From contig CAJURV010000101.1 of the NCBI GenBank assembly GCA_910588925.1, forward strand, positions 1 to 5,288: 5,288 nt of DNA. Reading direction: 5' to 3'. The notes below the pieces were generated by a model that saw only the letters and a program-made list of their open reading frames with translations, had not been told where the DNA came from and did not search any database. Every line of letters starts with the position of its first letter. Position 1 is the stretch's first letter. This DNA is from an uncultured Rikenellaceae bacterium. Lineage in GTDB: Bacteria > Bacteroidota > Bacteroidia > Bacteroidales > Rikenellaceae. Both the position numbers and the translations under genes were made by a program. Shown in pieces: positions 1 to 5,176 of this stretch.

Positions 1-182
1 CCGAGGAACGAGGGATGAGCGGGCCGCACCTCGCGGTGGGCAGAAACTCCCCCCATCGGAGGCCCGCGTAAGTTCCAGCAATCATTAAACCTTTCCGCTT
101 AAATCACCGCTGCGAATTTAAAGAACGTCACGTTCAAGCGGTCCCCCGCAGGCTCCGCCCCTTGTGACTCCCGATAAGGTTT
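1..182 (-). ncRNA. Candidate structured non-coding RNA, 3' end beyond the window
   Basis: No convincing reading frame lies here, but the minus strand folds well. The predicted first transcribed bases, AAACCTT (182-176), pair with AAGGTTT (93-87). Inside this stem is a compact three-way junction: GCGG/CCGC (138-141 with 95-98), a GAAC/GTTC hairpin (123-135), and TTAAAT/ATTTAA (99-104 with 116-121) closing an 11-nt loop. A separate 7-bp stem, GCGGGCC/GGCCCGC (19-25 with 61-67), contains a CACC-tcgc-GGTG hairpin. A Bacteroidetes-type promoter places the start at about 182, exactly at the first paired base. No terminator is visible, so the RNA is cut by the window start. I see no SRP, RNase P or tmRNA signature. 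A 6S-like or Bacteroidales-1-type RNA is a guess from size and abundance of structure, not a recognised match. A long structured leader of a gene further left is the main alternative. Confidence 0.55.
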
Positions 183-185
183 CGA

Positions 186-216
186 CAAAAGCACCTTTAC
201 TATACGGATATACAAA
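186..216 (-). promoter_or_regulatory. Promoter of the left-edge RNA
   Basis: Read on the minus strand: a -33 box TTTG (216-213), a 19-nt spacer, and a -7 box TGCTTTTG (193-186) that differs from the Bacteroidetes consensus TAnnTTTG by one base. The expected start, about 4 nt past the box, is near 182, where the RNA's 5' stem begins. An inverted repeat ATACAA/TTGTAT (210-226) overlaps the -33 box and could be an operator, but its arms are only 6 bp. Confidence 0.5.
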
Positions 217-418
217 AAGATTGTATCTATCCCATCCAGAAGAAAAGTGCATCTAATGCACATACAATCAAACTAAATCGTCCAGCAAACAACAAATACC
301 GTAAAGTAAAAAGCCGAAGAAACAAGTCCAGCGATCAAAACACGCCGAAAACCTGCGTACACAGTTGTCTATTGCAAATATCGCTTTAAATTATCTTCTT
401 GTCTGGCCAACCGACAAC
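217..418. other. AT-rich intergenic spacer without a recognisable gene
   Basis: This lies between the left-edge RNA promoter and the terminator of the rpsU-xerC-hpf operon. No tRNA fold or convincing ORF is seen; the short open frame at 365-592 runs antisense through hpf and is not credible. The only clear structure is a 6-bp hairpin GTGCAT-cta-ATGCAC (247-261). On the minus strand it is followed by TTTTCTTCT, so it may be a weak terminator for transcripts reading through from hpf, or an operator next to the RNA promoter. Confidence 0.5.
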
Positions 419-446
419 AAAAAAGGCCCGAAACCCCGGGCCCTTT
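419..446 (-). terminator. Intrinsic terminator of the rpsU-xerC-hpf operon
   Basis: On the minus strand a GGCCCG/CGGGCC stem (442-437 with 430-425) encloses a 6-nt loop. It is extended by a G-T wobble and three A-T pairs, and followed by a run of six T (424-419). It begins 18 nt after the hpf stop codon. This is a classical Rho-independent terminator and marks the operon end. Confidence 0.9.
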
Positions 447-464
447 CATCTAATTATCGACTAT

Positions 465-755
465 CTATCTTTTATCTTTATATTTTTCCAACTGCTTTTT
501 CAACGCATCTATACATAAATCTATCGACTCCTCGAAAGATTTGCTCTGTCTTTCTGCCACCAACGATTCGCCGGGCACCTCTATCTCTATGAGGGCTATC
601 TTATTGCCTTGCTCGTCGTTTTTGTCGAGTTTGAGCGTCACCTCGGTCGAGGTGGCTTTGTCGGTGAAACGTTCCAGTTTATTTAATTTGGTTTCGATAA
701 AATCCAATAATCTCTTGTCGGCGTCGAACTTTATCGACTGAATCTTTACGTTCAT
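465..755 (-). CDS. hpf: Short-form ribosome hibernation promoting factor (HPF/RaiA family)
   Basis: The product is a 96-residue basic protein that by homology binds the 30S decoding groove and helps inactivate or dimerise ribosomes in stationary phase or starvation. The sequence fits the compact beta-alpha-beta-beta-beta-alpha HPF/RaiA fold. It starts MNVKIQSIKF, then has a helix rich in Lys and Leu (about 13-31), a strand with TEVTLKL (37-43), a turn with DKNDEQGNKIA, the strand IEIEVPG (56-62), and a C-terminal helix (about 73-93) ending in a Lys-rich tail. It has only the N-terminal domain, so it is the short type without the dimerising C-terminal domain of long HPF. ATG 755 was chosen because family homology begins there and a strong Shine-Dalgarno sits 6 nt upstream; the longer frame to 887 adds 44 residues unlike the family. 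It is the last gene of the rpsU-xerC-hpf operon, after a 144-nt gap. Confidence 0.92.
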   Translation of the reverse strand: MNVKIQSIKFDADKRLLDFIETKLNKLERFTDKATSTEVTLKLDKNDEQGNKIALIEIEVPGESLVAERQSKSFEESIDLCIDALKKQLEKYKDKR

Positions 756-761
756 GACAAT

Positions 762-768
762 CCTCCTT
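762..768 (-). promoter_or_regulatory. Strong Shine-Dalgarno sequence of hpf
   Basis: AAGGAGG lies 6 nt before ATG 755 on the minus strand. This is near-perfect complementarity to the 16S anti-Shine-Dalgarno, and it is the only such site in front of the six protein genes here. It fixes the hpf start codon. Most Bacteroidia genes lack such a site, so its presence suggests a distinct mode of initiation for hpf. Confidence 0.85.
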
Positions 769-826
769 AATTGAAAGGTTAATAAAATCTCTATTATCGC
801 GCGGAATTTCTCCGTCAGACCTTTCC

Positions 827-844
827 GTGCACGTAACGTGCCAC
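827..844 (-). other. Hairpin in the xerC-hpf gap
   Basis: A nearly perfect inverted repeat pairs GTG-CACGT with ACGTG-CAC around one central A and one bulged base. It sits in the 144-nt xerC-hpf gap, about 60 nt upstream of the hpf Shine-Dalgarno. It has no T-run, so it is not a standard terminator. It could be a processing or stability element separating the messages. No consensus TAnnTTTG box was found in the gap. Confidence 0.4.
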
Positions 845-899
845 GAAGCGGCCTTTCCTCTCGGGCAATAATCGAGCCATTTTTCAAAGGAGAGACCGG

Positions 900-1790
900 C
901 TATCGGACTTTGCGGCTTCTCGGATGGGCCGAACGGTAAGCATCGATCAGCTCTTTTATCGTCGAATGGGTGTATATCTGCGTGGTAGAGAGGTTGGCAT
1001 GACCGAGCAGCTCTTTGACCGTCTCTATGCCCGCCCCTTCCGACATCAGATGGGTGGCGAACGTGTGCCTCAACACGTGAGGACTCCGCTTGCCCTCCAC
1101 GCCCATCGCAGTGAGAACTTCGCGCACGGTGCGATAGACCTCCGAGCGGCTTATGTTCTCTCCTTCGTCTGATAAAATTAAGAAATTATTATCCGATTTG
1201 CAAATTTCCGAGCGTAAAACAGAATATTTTTTCAACCTCTCGGCCACACGCGGCACCAAAGGGACTATGCGTTGCTTGTCGCCCTTGCCTGTGACCTTTA
1301 TGGTCATATCGTCAAACGATATGTCGTTAAGCTTTATAGCCGTCAATTCGGCCAAGCGCAAGCCGCAACCGTAGAGCAATAATATGATAACGGCACGTTT
1401 CTCGAGAGCGAAATCGTCCGATACCTCGAGCATATCTACAAGACGCCCCATGCGGCTTTTCTCCACGAACGAGGGTATGCGTGCCGGTTTGCGTAGCGAT
1501 CCTATCTTGGCCGTGGGGTCTTTGTCCACCAACCCGCGGCGCAACAGATATTTGTAAAACGATTTGAGCGAAGATAATTTGCGGTTGATCGTGACGGCCT
1601 TGTCGCCCTCCCCGGTACGTGACATTATCCAGCTTCTTATGTCGAGATGTGTCACCTCTCCGGGATCGAATGCGGCTTCATCCACGCCGTAATAAGAGAG
1701 AAACTGACGAAGATCGTCGCCATAAGCGGTCTTCGTCAGTTTCGAATAACGTTTTTCGGACTCTATGTATCTGAGAAACTCCTCTATCAT
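900..1790 (-). CDS. xerC: XerC/XerD-type tyrosine recombinase
   Basis: This is a 296-residue site-specific recombinase, the usual length for Xer proteins, which resolve chromosome dimers at dif during division. The N-terminal core-binding (SAM-like) domain spans roughly residues 1-88. The catalytic domain follows, with all six active-site residues visible: R145 in GLRLAEL, K169 in TGKGDKQR, H238 and R241 in SPHVLRHTFATHL, H264 in LLGHANLSTTQ, and the nucleophile Y273 in IYTH. The short C-terminal tail after Y273 fits a chromosomal Xer protein, and no phage or integron context is present. ATG 1790 gives the typical MIEEFLRYIESEKRYS beginning; there is no Shine-Dalgarno. It lies 45 nt after rpsU on the same strand, so it is probably co-transcribed. 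XerC versus XerD cannot be decided from one protein; the symbol follows common usage for this locus. An integrase of a mobile element is unlikely. Confidence 0.9.
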   Translation of the reverse strand: MIEEFLRYIESEKRYSKLTKTAYGDDLRQFLSYYGVDEAAFDPGEVTHLDIRSWIMSRTGEGDKAVTINRKLSSLKSFYKYLLRRGLVDKDPTAKIGSLRKPARIPSFVEKSRMGRLVDMLEVSDDFALEKRAVIILLLYGCGLRLAELTAIKLNDISFDDMTIKVTGKGDKQRIVPLVPRVAERLKKYSVLRSEICKSDNNFLILSDEGENISRSEVYRTVREVLTAMGVEGKRSPHVLRHTFATHLMSEGAGIETVKELLGHANLSTTQIYTHSTIKELIDAYRSAHPRSRKVR

Positions 1791-1835
1791 GGTCCAAAAT
1801 ATAGTGTATGCGCCGGATATACAAGCGCTATGCGT

Positions 1836-2027
1836 TTACTCCTCGTCGCGCTGGAGTTTGTTCACGTAGATTGCGCGGAGCTTCTGTTTGCGTTTCTCTA
1901 CAGAGGGCTTCGTGAATTGCTGACGTGCGCGGAGCTCTTTGAGAACACCGGTCTTTTCGAATTTTCTTTTAAACTTCTTGAGAGCTTTCTCTATGTTTTC
2001 GCCCTCTTTAATCGGCATGATAATCAT
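1836..2027 (-). CDS. rpsU: 30S ribosomal protein bS21
   Basis: The product is a 63-residue, strongly basic small-subunit protein located on the 30S platform near the 3' end of 16S rRNA. The sequence is diagnostic: it begins MIIMPIKEGENIEKALKKFK and continues RKFEKTGVLKELRARQQF, then a Lys/Arg-rich helix to the end. Length and start match Bacteroidales bS21; a start at the second Met (2018) would drop three residues normally present. In Flavobacterium johnsoniae, bS21 together with bS18 and bS6 covers the anti-Shine-Dalgarno sequence, which explains the weak use of Shine-Dalgarno sites in this class. The gene is first in the operon with xerC and hpf, and is preceded by a consensus promoter and a leader of about 160 nt. 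No Shine-Dalgarno lies before its ATG; instead an 8-bp A/T-only palindrome (2038-2054) sits 10 nt upstream. Confidence 0.97.
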   Translation of the reverse strand: MIIMPIKEGENIEKALKKFKRKFEKTGVLKELRARQQFTKPSVEKRKQKLRAIYVNKLQRDEE

Positions 2028-2189
2028 CGTAATATGCTTTTTAATTATTAAAAACTTGTTGTGAAAACTCCGTATAACACGGAAACACCGACAGCCATAG
2101 GCTCCGTGTGCGATTCGTATATATGGTTATATCAGCTCTTTAGCAGGTAAATCAACCCCCTTTCGGTTTTGCTTTTATTGCGATTGTGC
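2028..2189 (-). promoter_or_regulatory. Long structured 5' leader of rpsU with competing hairpins
   Basis: The predicted start at about 2189 leaves roughly 160 untranslated bases before rpsU. Two hairpins share the same strand and exclude each other. One is a 7-bp stem pairing 2103-2109 with 2077-2083 (ACACGGA/TCCGTGT), with GCC-tat-GGC stacked inside. The other is a 5-bp stem pairing 2083-2079 with 2073-2069 (TCCGT/ACGGA). Nearer the gene lies an A/T-only palindrome (2038-2054). A 16-codon ORF (ATG 2098, stop ending at 2048), with GGAG 3 nt before its ATG, runs through the switching region and stops 20 nt before rpsU. This arrangement suits autoregulation by bS21 or attenuation, but neither is shown by the sequence alone. 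I do not recognise a known ribosomal-protein leader family. Confidence 0.45.
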
Positions 2190-2192
2190 CCG

Positions 2193-2225
2193 CAAAGATA
2201 GTACATTTTCGCAAAAAGAGACATA
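2193..2225 (-). promoter_or_regulatory. Promoter of the rpsU-xerC-hpf operon
   Basis: On the minus strand there is a perfect -7 box TATCTTTG (2200-2193), with TATG (2225-2222, 3 of 4 bases of TTTG) 21 nt upstream. The expected start is near 2189. It lies between the hairpin ending the DUF4837 gene and the rpsU leader, so the ribosomal operon has its own promoter. Confidence 0.7.
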
Positions 2226-2276
2226 TCTGTCCGTAAAATTTACCCGTATGATATCCGATACGAAGCGGGGGACAAA

Positions 2277-2309
2277 CGATAGCCGCAGAAGATCACTCCG
2301 CGGCTATCG
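2277..2309 (-). terminator. Hairpin terminator after the DUF4837 gene
   Basis: A perfect 10-bp stem, CGATAGCCGC/GCGGCTATCG (2277-2286 with 2300-2309), encloses a 13-nt loop 22 nt past the stop codon. The T-run on the minus strand is short (TTTG), so termination may be incomplete, or the hairpin may mainly protect the 3' end of the message. On the plus strand there is no T-run. Confidence 0.6.
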
Positions 2310-2331
2310 GTAGTTAACGTCGTCAGATGCC

Positions 2332-3306
2332 TTAAAAATTGACATTACGTACTATGCTCTCCATCTGACGGATGAAATTGCGTCGTCCTTTCGATTGCTT
2401 AGGGGAGTAGACATATTCGTCTATCACTATGGCGCGTCCGTTATCTTTGTCTATGGTGGTATAGCTTACGAACGGACCGCCCATGAAGTCGCCGGCTACA
2501 TCCCAGAATCCGCGCACTTCGGCCCATGTGCGTCCGTTAACCTCTATGGGGCGTATGTACGGGGGCAGGTAAGAGGAGGTGGTCATATAGCTGCCGTCGG
2601 AGGGGCCTGGTATGGCGGCCACGAAAGCGTTGCGTTGGGCCACTATCTCGTTTACCGACAACTGGCGGAGCGTATCTACGGGATAGGTGTAGATCACTAT
2701 GCCCTGTGAGGTCAACGGGGTTTCGTACGACATCCACATAAAGTTAGGGGCAAGCGATTTACGTAACTTGTAGCCGCGGGGGATCACCATGTCTATTCCG
2801 AACATGCTCTTGACGGTGTCGGCAAGGAACTGTTCGGGGAAGCGTCGCGCACGGGCGGCGAAACGGCCTATCTCCGTGTCGTTCAGCAACTCCTGTATGC
2901 GGGTGCGGTGCATAGACAGATACATGGCGAGCGAATCGGCGTTATTTGAACGCATGTATAATATCATTTGAGGCCTGGAGTCGACGTCGTAGGCGGCATC
3001 CACGGTCGTTTTTACTACGGCGGGATCTACCTCCATGCGTATGATATTGCGGTGACGCGTCAATATGTTGTTGAACTTTTTAGGTGTGGTGTGTACTATA
3101 TCGAAGAGCGGCTCGGGCTGATTGAGCATTTCGACATCTTCCTGAAGAATAGCGCACAGGGTGTCGCCGGGTGCACCTTTCCATACGCTGTCGGCGGCAA
3201 CTACTACGATCTCGTAAGGACTGCCCGACGCCTCTTTCTTGTATTCACGGCCGTCGTCGCATCCTACCAAGGCTATGAGGGCCGATAAAAAGATTATTTT
3301 TTTCAT
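2332..3306 (-). CDS. DUF4837-type lipoprotein
   Basis: This is a 324-residue predicted lipoprotein of unknown function. The N-terminus is a clear lipoprotein signal: MKK, a hydrophobic stretch IIFLSALIA, then lipobox LVGC with C16 as the lipidated residue. The residues after the Cys, DDGRE, are acidic and resemble the Bacteroidetes export signal that sends lipoproteins to the outer face of the outer membrane; surface location is therefore inferred. The mature protein is soluble and mixed alpha/beta, with conserved-looking blocks FDIVHTTPKKFNNILTRHRN (68-87), an IPRGYK segment followed by WMSYETP (176-197), IVIYTYP (203-209), and RGFWDVAGDFMGGPFVSYTT (265-284). These match my memory of the DUF4837 family, which is restricted to Bacteroidetes. 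ATG 3306 was chosen because it starts the signal peptide; the longer frame from 3366 overlaps the promoter. It is monocistronic, with its own promoter and a downstream hairpin. Confidence 0.85.
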   Translation of the reverse strand: MKKIIFLSALIALVGCDDGREYKKEASGSPYEIVVVAADSVWKGAPGDTLCAILQEDVEMLNQPEPLFDIVHTTPKKFNNILTRHRNIIRMEVDPAVVKTTVDAAYDVDSRPQMILYMRSNNADSLAMYLSMHRTRIQELLNDTEIGRFAARARRFPEQFLADTVKSMFGIDMVIPRGYKLRKSLAPNFMWMSYETPLTSQGIVIYTYPVDTLRQLSVNEIVAQRNAFVAAIPGPSDGSYMTTSSYLPPYIRPIEVNGRTWAEVRGFWDVAGDFMGGPFVSYTTIDKDNGRAIVIDEYVYSPKQSKGRRNFIRQMESIVRNVNF

Positions 3307-3363
3307 GATATGTTGTGATAAAATTATTCGTTCGCCACCGGATTTGCAATCTGTCGCGGTTTT

Positions 3364-3395
3364 CAAAGATAGGGGTAATTTATATGTTTTACAAT
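3364..3395 (-). promoter_or_regulatory. Promoter of the DUF4837 lipoprotein gene
   Basis: On the minus strand there is a perfect -7 box TATCTTTG (3371-3364), preceded after 20 nt by ATTG (3395-3392, 3 of 4 bases of the -33 TTTG). The expected start near 3360 gives a leader of about 53 nt. The -7 box is the same octamer as in the rpsU promoter. Confidence 0.75.
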
Positions 3396-3528
3396 ATCGA
3401 AAATTCCAATAAGGGATATTTCGTACACTATGTGGTCAGAAGTGCTATGAAAATGGCAGCCGACATATCTCAACGTGCGTACGTATTTCCCGGATGATCT
3501 GAAAAGTTAAGGCATAGGTCTGATTTTT

Positions 3529-3560
3529 GTTGTATAACTGAATTAGTATGTGTATGTTTG
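3529..3560 (+). promoter_or_regulatory. Promoter of the deacetylase-ubiX operon
   Basis: A perfect -7 box TATGTTTG (3553-3560) is preceded by GTTG (3529-3532) at 20 nt, or by an exact TTTG (3526-3529) at a longer 23 nt. The start should fall near 3564, leaving about 35 nt of leader. The possible TTG start codon at 3558 lies inside the box and so is probably not transcribed, which supports the ATG at 3600. The stretch 3396-3525, between this and the divergent promoter, shows nothing further. Confidence 0.7.
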
Positions 3561-3599
3561 CACCACGACATAGATTTATTCTCCAGTCTGTCCCGAGCT

Positions 3600-4217
3600 A
3601 TGTATATACACCCGCCCAGATTCATTACACGATTGTTCCCGAGTCTACGTTGGGGCTTCGATCCCGACGAATATGCGGGGCGCGTGTTCCTCACTTTCGA
3701 CGACGGTCCCACCCCCGGTGTCACGCCGTGGATAGTGGAGACGCTCGGCAAATTCGGTGCCAAAGCCACATTTTTCTGTTTGGGCAAGAATGTAGAGCAA
3801 TACCCCGACCTTTACCGTCTCATAATAGACGAGGGGCATGTAGTGGGCAATCACACGTACAGCCACATGAAAGGATGGGGAACCAGTCCGGAGAGGTACA
3901 TAGAGGATGTCGATCTTGCCGATAGTTTCATACGTTCCAATCTGGTGCGTCCCCCTTACGGTCGCATAACGCCTTCACAGGCCCGTCGTCTGTCGGAGCG
4001 TTACAATATAATAATGTGGGACGTGCTTTCGCGCGACTATAGCCGTATATTGTCTCCGGCCGCTTGCCTTAACAATGTCACCCGTCACATGCGTTCGGGT
4101 TCCGTGGTAGTCTTTCACGACTCGCTCAAGGCATACCGCAATATGAGTTATGCCTTGCCGCGCACATTGGAGTATGCGGCTTCTCTCTCACTTAAATGCG
4201 AACCGATAGTGTTATGA
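3600..4217 (+). CDS. Polysaccharide deacetylase family protein (carbohydrate esterase 4 / NodB fold)
   Basis: This 205-residue protein has a complete NodB-type deacetylase core, a metal-dependent fold that removes acetyl groups from N-acetylated (or O-acetylated) sugars. All motifs are present: TFDDG (32-36, D34 as likely base and D35 as metal ligand), HTYSH (85-89, two metal-binding His), RPPYG (117-121), WDVLSRD (140-146) and VFHDS (171-175, catalytic His173). The protein is little more than the catalytic domain. It has no signal peptide or membrane segment, so it is probably cytoplasmic, which is unusual for a peptidoglycan or chitin deacetylase and leaves the substrate open. ATG 3600 gives the family-like start MYIHPPRFITRLFP; TTG 3558 falls inside the promoter. 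No Shine-Dalgarno is seen. Its stop codon overlaps the ubiX start (ATGA), so the two are translationally coupled. Activity is well supported, biological role is not. Confidence 0.9.
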   Translation: MYIHPPRFITRLFPSLRWGFDPDEYAGRVFLTFDDGPTPGVTPWIVETLGKFGAKATFFCLGKNVEQYPDLYRLIIDEGHVVGNHTYSHMKGWGTSPERYIEDVDLADSFIRSNLVRPPYGRITPSQARRLSERYNIIMWDVLSRDYSRILSPAACLNNVTRHMRSGSVVVFHDSLKAYRNMSYALPRTLEYAASLSLKCEPIVL

Positions 4218-4765
4218 AAATAATGGTGGCCATAACGGGGGCCAGCGGATCTATATACGGACGCCGGCTGATAGAGAGACTTTGCCGGCAGGAGACGGTG
4301 GAACGGGTATGGGTCTGTTTTACGTCCAACGGCGGTAAGGTATTCGCAATGGAGCAGCCGGGTGTGGATATATCCGCATTGCCCAAGGTGGAGGTGCTCG
4401 ATATAGACGATATGTTCGTCCCGCCGGCATCGGGATCGGCGTCTGCGGATGCATTGGTTGTGGCGCCCTGTTCGGCTGGCATGATGTCAAGGATAGCATG
4501 CGGCGTATCCGACGATTTGGTGTCGCGTGCCGCCGACGTCATGCTCAAGGAGAGACGCAAACTCATCATCGCCCTGCGAGAGACACCTCTCAATCTTATA
4601 CATCTGCACAATATGGAGATACTGGTACGGGCCGGCGCCGTGGTGATGCCGGCATCTCCATCGTTCTATTCTATGCCCGAAACCATAGAACAACTCGTCG
4701 ACACGGTAGTAGACCGTATTATGGCGCAGTTGGGATTTCACGTAGGAAAAGGGTGGCAGGAGTAG
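4214..4765 (+). CDS. ubiX: UbiX/Pad1-type flavin prenyltransferase
   Basis: This 183-residue flavoprotein joins a dimethylallyl group to FMN, making the prenylated-FMN cofactor used by UbiD-family (de)carboxylases. Visible motifs are ITGASGSIYG (7-16, FMN phosphate loop), PPASGS (70-75), VVAPCS (82-87), RAADVMLKERR (105-115), RETPLNLIHLHNM (122-134) and a PASPSFY segment (146-152). K112, E123, Y152 and R168 keep the spacing of Pseudomonas aeruginosa UbiX K129, E140, Y169 and R185 (constant offset 17), so the prenyl-phosphate site appears intact. The protein is slightly short because the C-terminus ends soon after the last helix. ATG 4214, overlapping the deacetylase stop by 4 nt, gives the normal start MKIMVAITGASG; the ATG at 4196 would add six residues. 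The usual partner ubiD is not in the window, so the pathway served (quinone synthesis or aromatic acid decarboxylation) cannot be told. Confidence 0.94.
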   Translation: MKIMVAITGASGSIYGRRLIERLCRQETVERVWVCFTSNGGKVFAMEQPGVDISALPKVEVLDIDDMFVPPASGSASADALVVAPCSAGMMSRIACGVSDDLVSRAADVMLKERRKLIIALRETPLNLIHLHNMEILVRAGAVVMPASPSFYSMPETIEQLVDTVVDRIMAQLGFHVGKGWQE

Positions 4766-4796
4766 GAACATTCTGTTTGGTTGCACAGCCTCCCGT

Positions 4797-4813
4797 GGCA
4801 CAGATGCCTTATT
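4797..4813 (+). terminator. Possible weak terminator of the deacetylase-ubiX operon
   Basis: GGCA-caga-TGCC forms only 4 bp and is followed by TTATT. It is 31 nt past the ubiX stop, which is the right place, but the stem is too short for confidence. Transcription might instead run to the large palindrome at 5177-5284. Confidence 0.2.
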
Positions 4814-4982
4814 GATGTGCGTGATATTCAATGATACCGCATACGTTGTGGCGAGCACTTCAATGTATATATTGCGTTTTTGGTAAAGTTTCGCATTGTT
4901 ATTATAGCTTCGGATATAAAACTCGCATAATCTACGTTATCGGTTGGCGAGACGACAAGGTACTACAAAACGCACTGAAGGT

Positions 4983-5120
4983 ATGCGCATTAGCCAAAAC
5001 CACCCATACGGCACGAGGTGCCGCTCCGCAATAACCACAACGGATTAACCAAACAGAGGTTGGGAAATCCCACGGCGAGCAAATCACATCACTCCACACC
5101 CGAAAAAATGCGCATTAACC
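4983..5120. repeat. Pair of 13-nt direct repeats
   Basis: ATGCGCATTAGCC (4983-4995) and ATGCGCATTAACC (5108-5120) differ by one base and contain the palindrome ATGCGCAT. They are 125 nt apart in the non-coding tail. They could be protein-binding sites or remnants of a repeat; chance is possible. Confidence 0.3.
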
Positions 5121-5176
5121 GCAAGTCGCAGGCATGCTTGCACATGTACACAACCGCAGGGCGCAGGGCGCCGAAG

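Larger units (their letters stand above)
4766..5176. other. Intergenic region with small hairpins and no convincing gene
   Basis: No frame on either strand looks like a protein; the 67-codon frame at 4831-5034 has no recognisable features and no promoter box. Structures seen are a weak 4-bp hairpin GGCA-caga-TGCC (4797-4808) followed by TTATT, which might serve as the ubiX terminator; a 6-bp hairpin CGGCAC-gag-GTGCCG (5009-5023) without a T-run; and GGG-aaat-CCC (5062-5071). A tandem 7-mer GCAGGGC occurs twice at 5156-5169. A small RNA on either strand cannot be excluded. Confidence 0.4.

Noticed and set aside
1..418. tRNA, tmRNA, RNase P or SRP RNA in the left region
   Set aside because: No cloverleaf with TTCGA-type T-arm, no tmRNA terminal stem, no RNase P core motif and no SRP loop motif could be seen on either strand.
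756..887. 44-residue N-terminal extension of hpf (upstream ATG at 887)
   Set aside because: HPF homology begins at MNVKIQSIKF, directly behind a strong Shine-Dalgarno; the extension has no family resemblance and starts only 13 nt after the xerC stop.
900..1790. The tyrosine recombinase as the integrase of a mobile element
   Set aside because: It is Xer-sized, sits in the housekeeping rpsU-hpf operon, and has no attachment-site duplication, excisionase or cargo genes nearby.
2395..2709. Long plus-strand frames antisense to the DUF4837 gene (also 2968-3288)
   Set aside because: They are shadows of the real gene; their products show no domain, signal or motif, and no promoter box precedes them.
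3307..3366. Longer start for the DUF4837 protein
   Set aside because: It would place 20 charged residues ahead of a normal lipoprotein signal peptide and would overlap the -7 promoter box.
3558..3599. TTG start adding 14 residues to the deacetylase
   Set aside because: The TTG lies inside the TATGTTTG promoter box, so it should not be in the transcript, and family-like sequence begins at the ATG at 3600.
4196..4213. Earlier ATG for ubiX
   Set aside because: UbiX proteins start just before the GASG loop; the ATGA overlap at 4214 gives the normal length and a typical coupling arrangement.
4192..4611. Minus-strand frames antisense to ubiX (4192-4611 and 4487-4858)
   Set aside because: Low-complexity Ser/Thr/Ala-rich or Cys/His-rich translations opposite a well-supported gene; they are by-products of its codon use.
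4831..5034. 67-codon plus-strand frame in the right intergenic region
   Set aside because: It has an odd composition rich in Cys, Tyr and Trp, no recognisable motif, no promoter box and no Shine-Dalgarno. Weakly possible, but not supportable.
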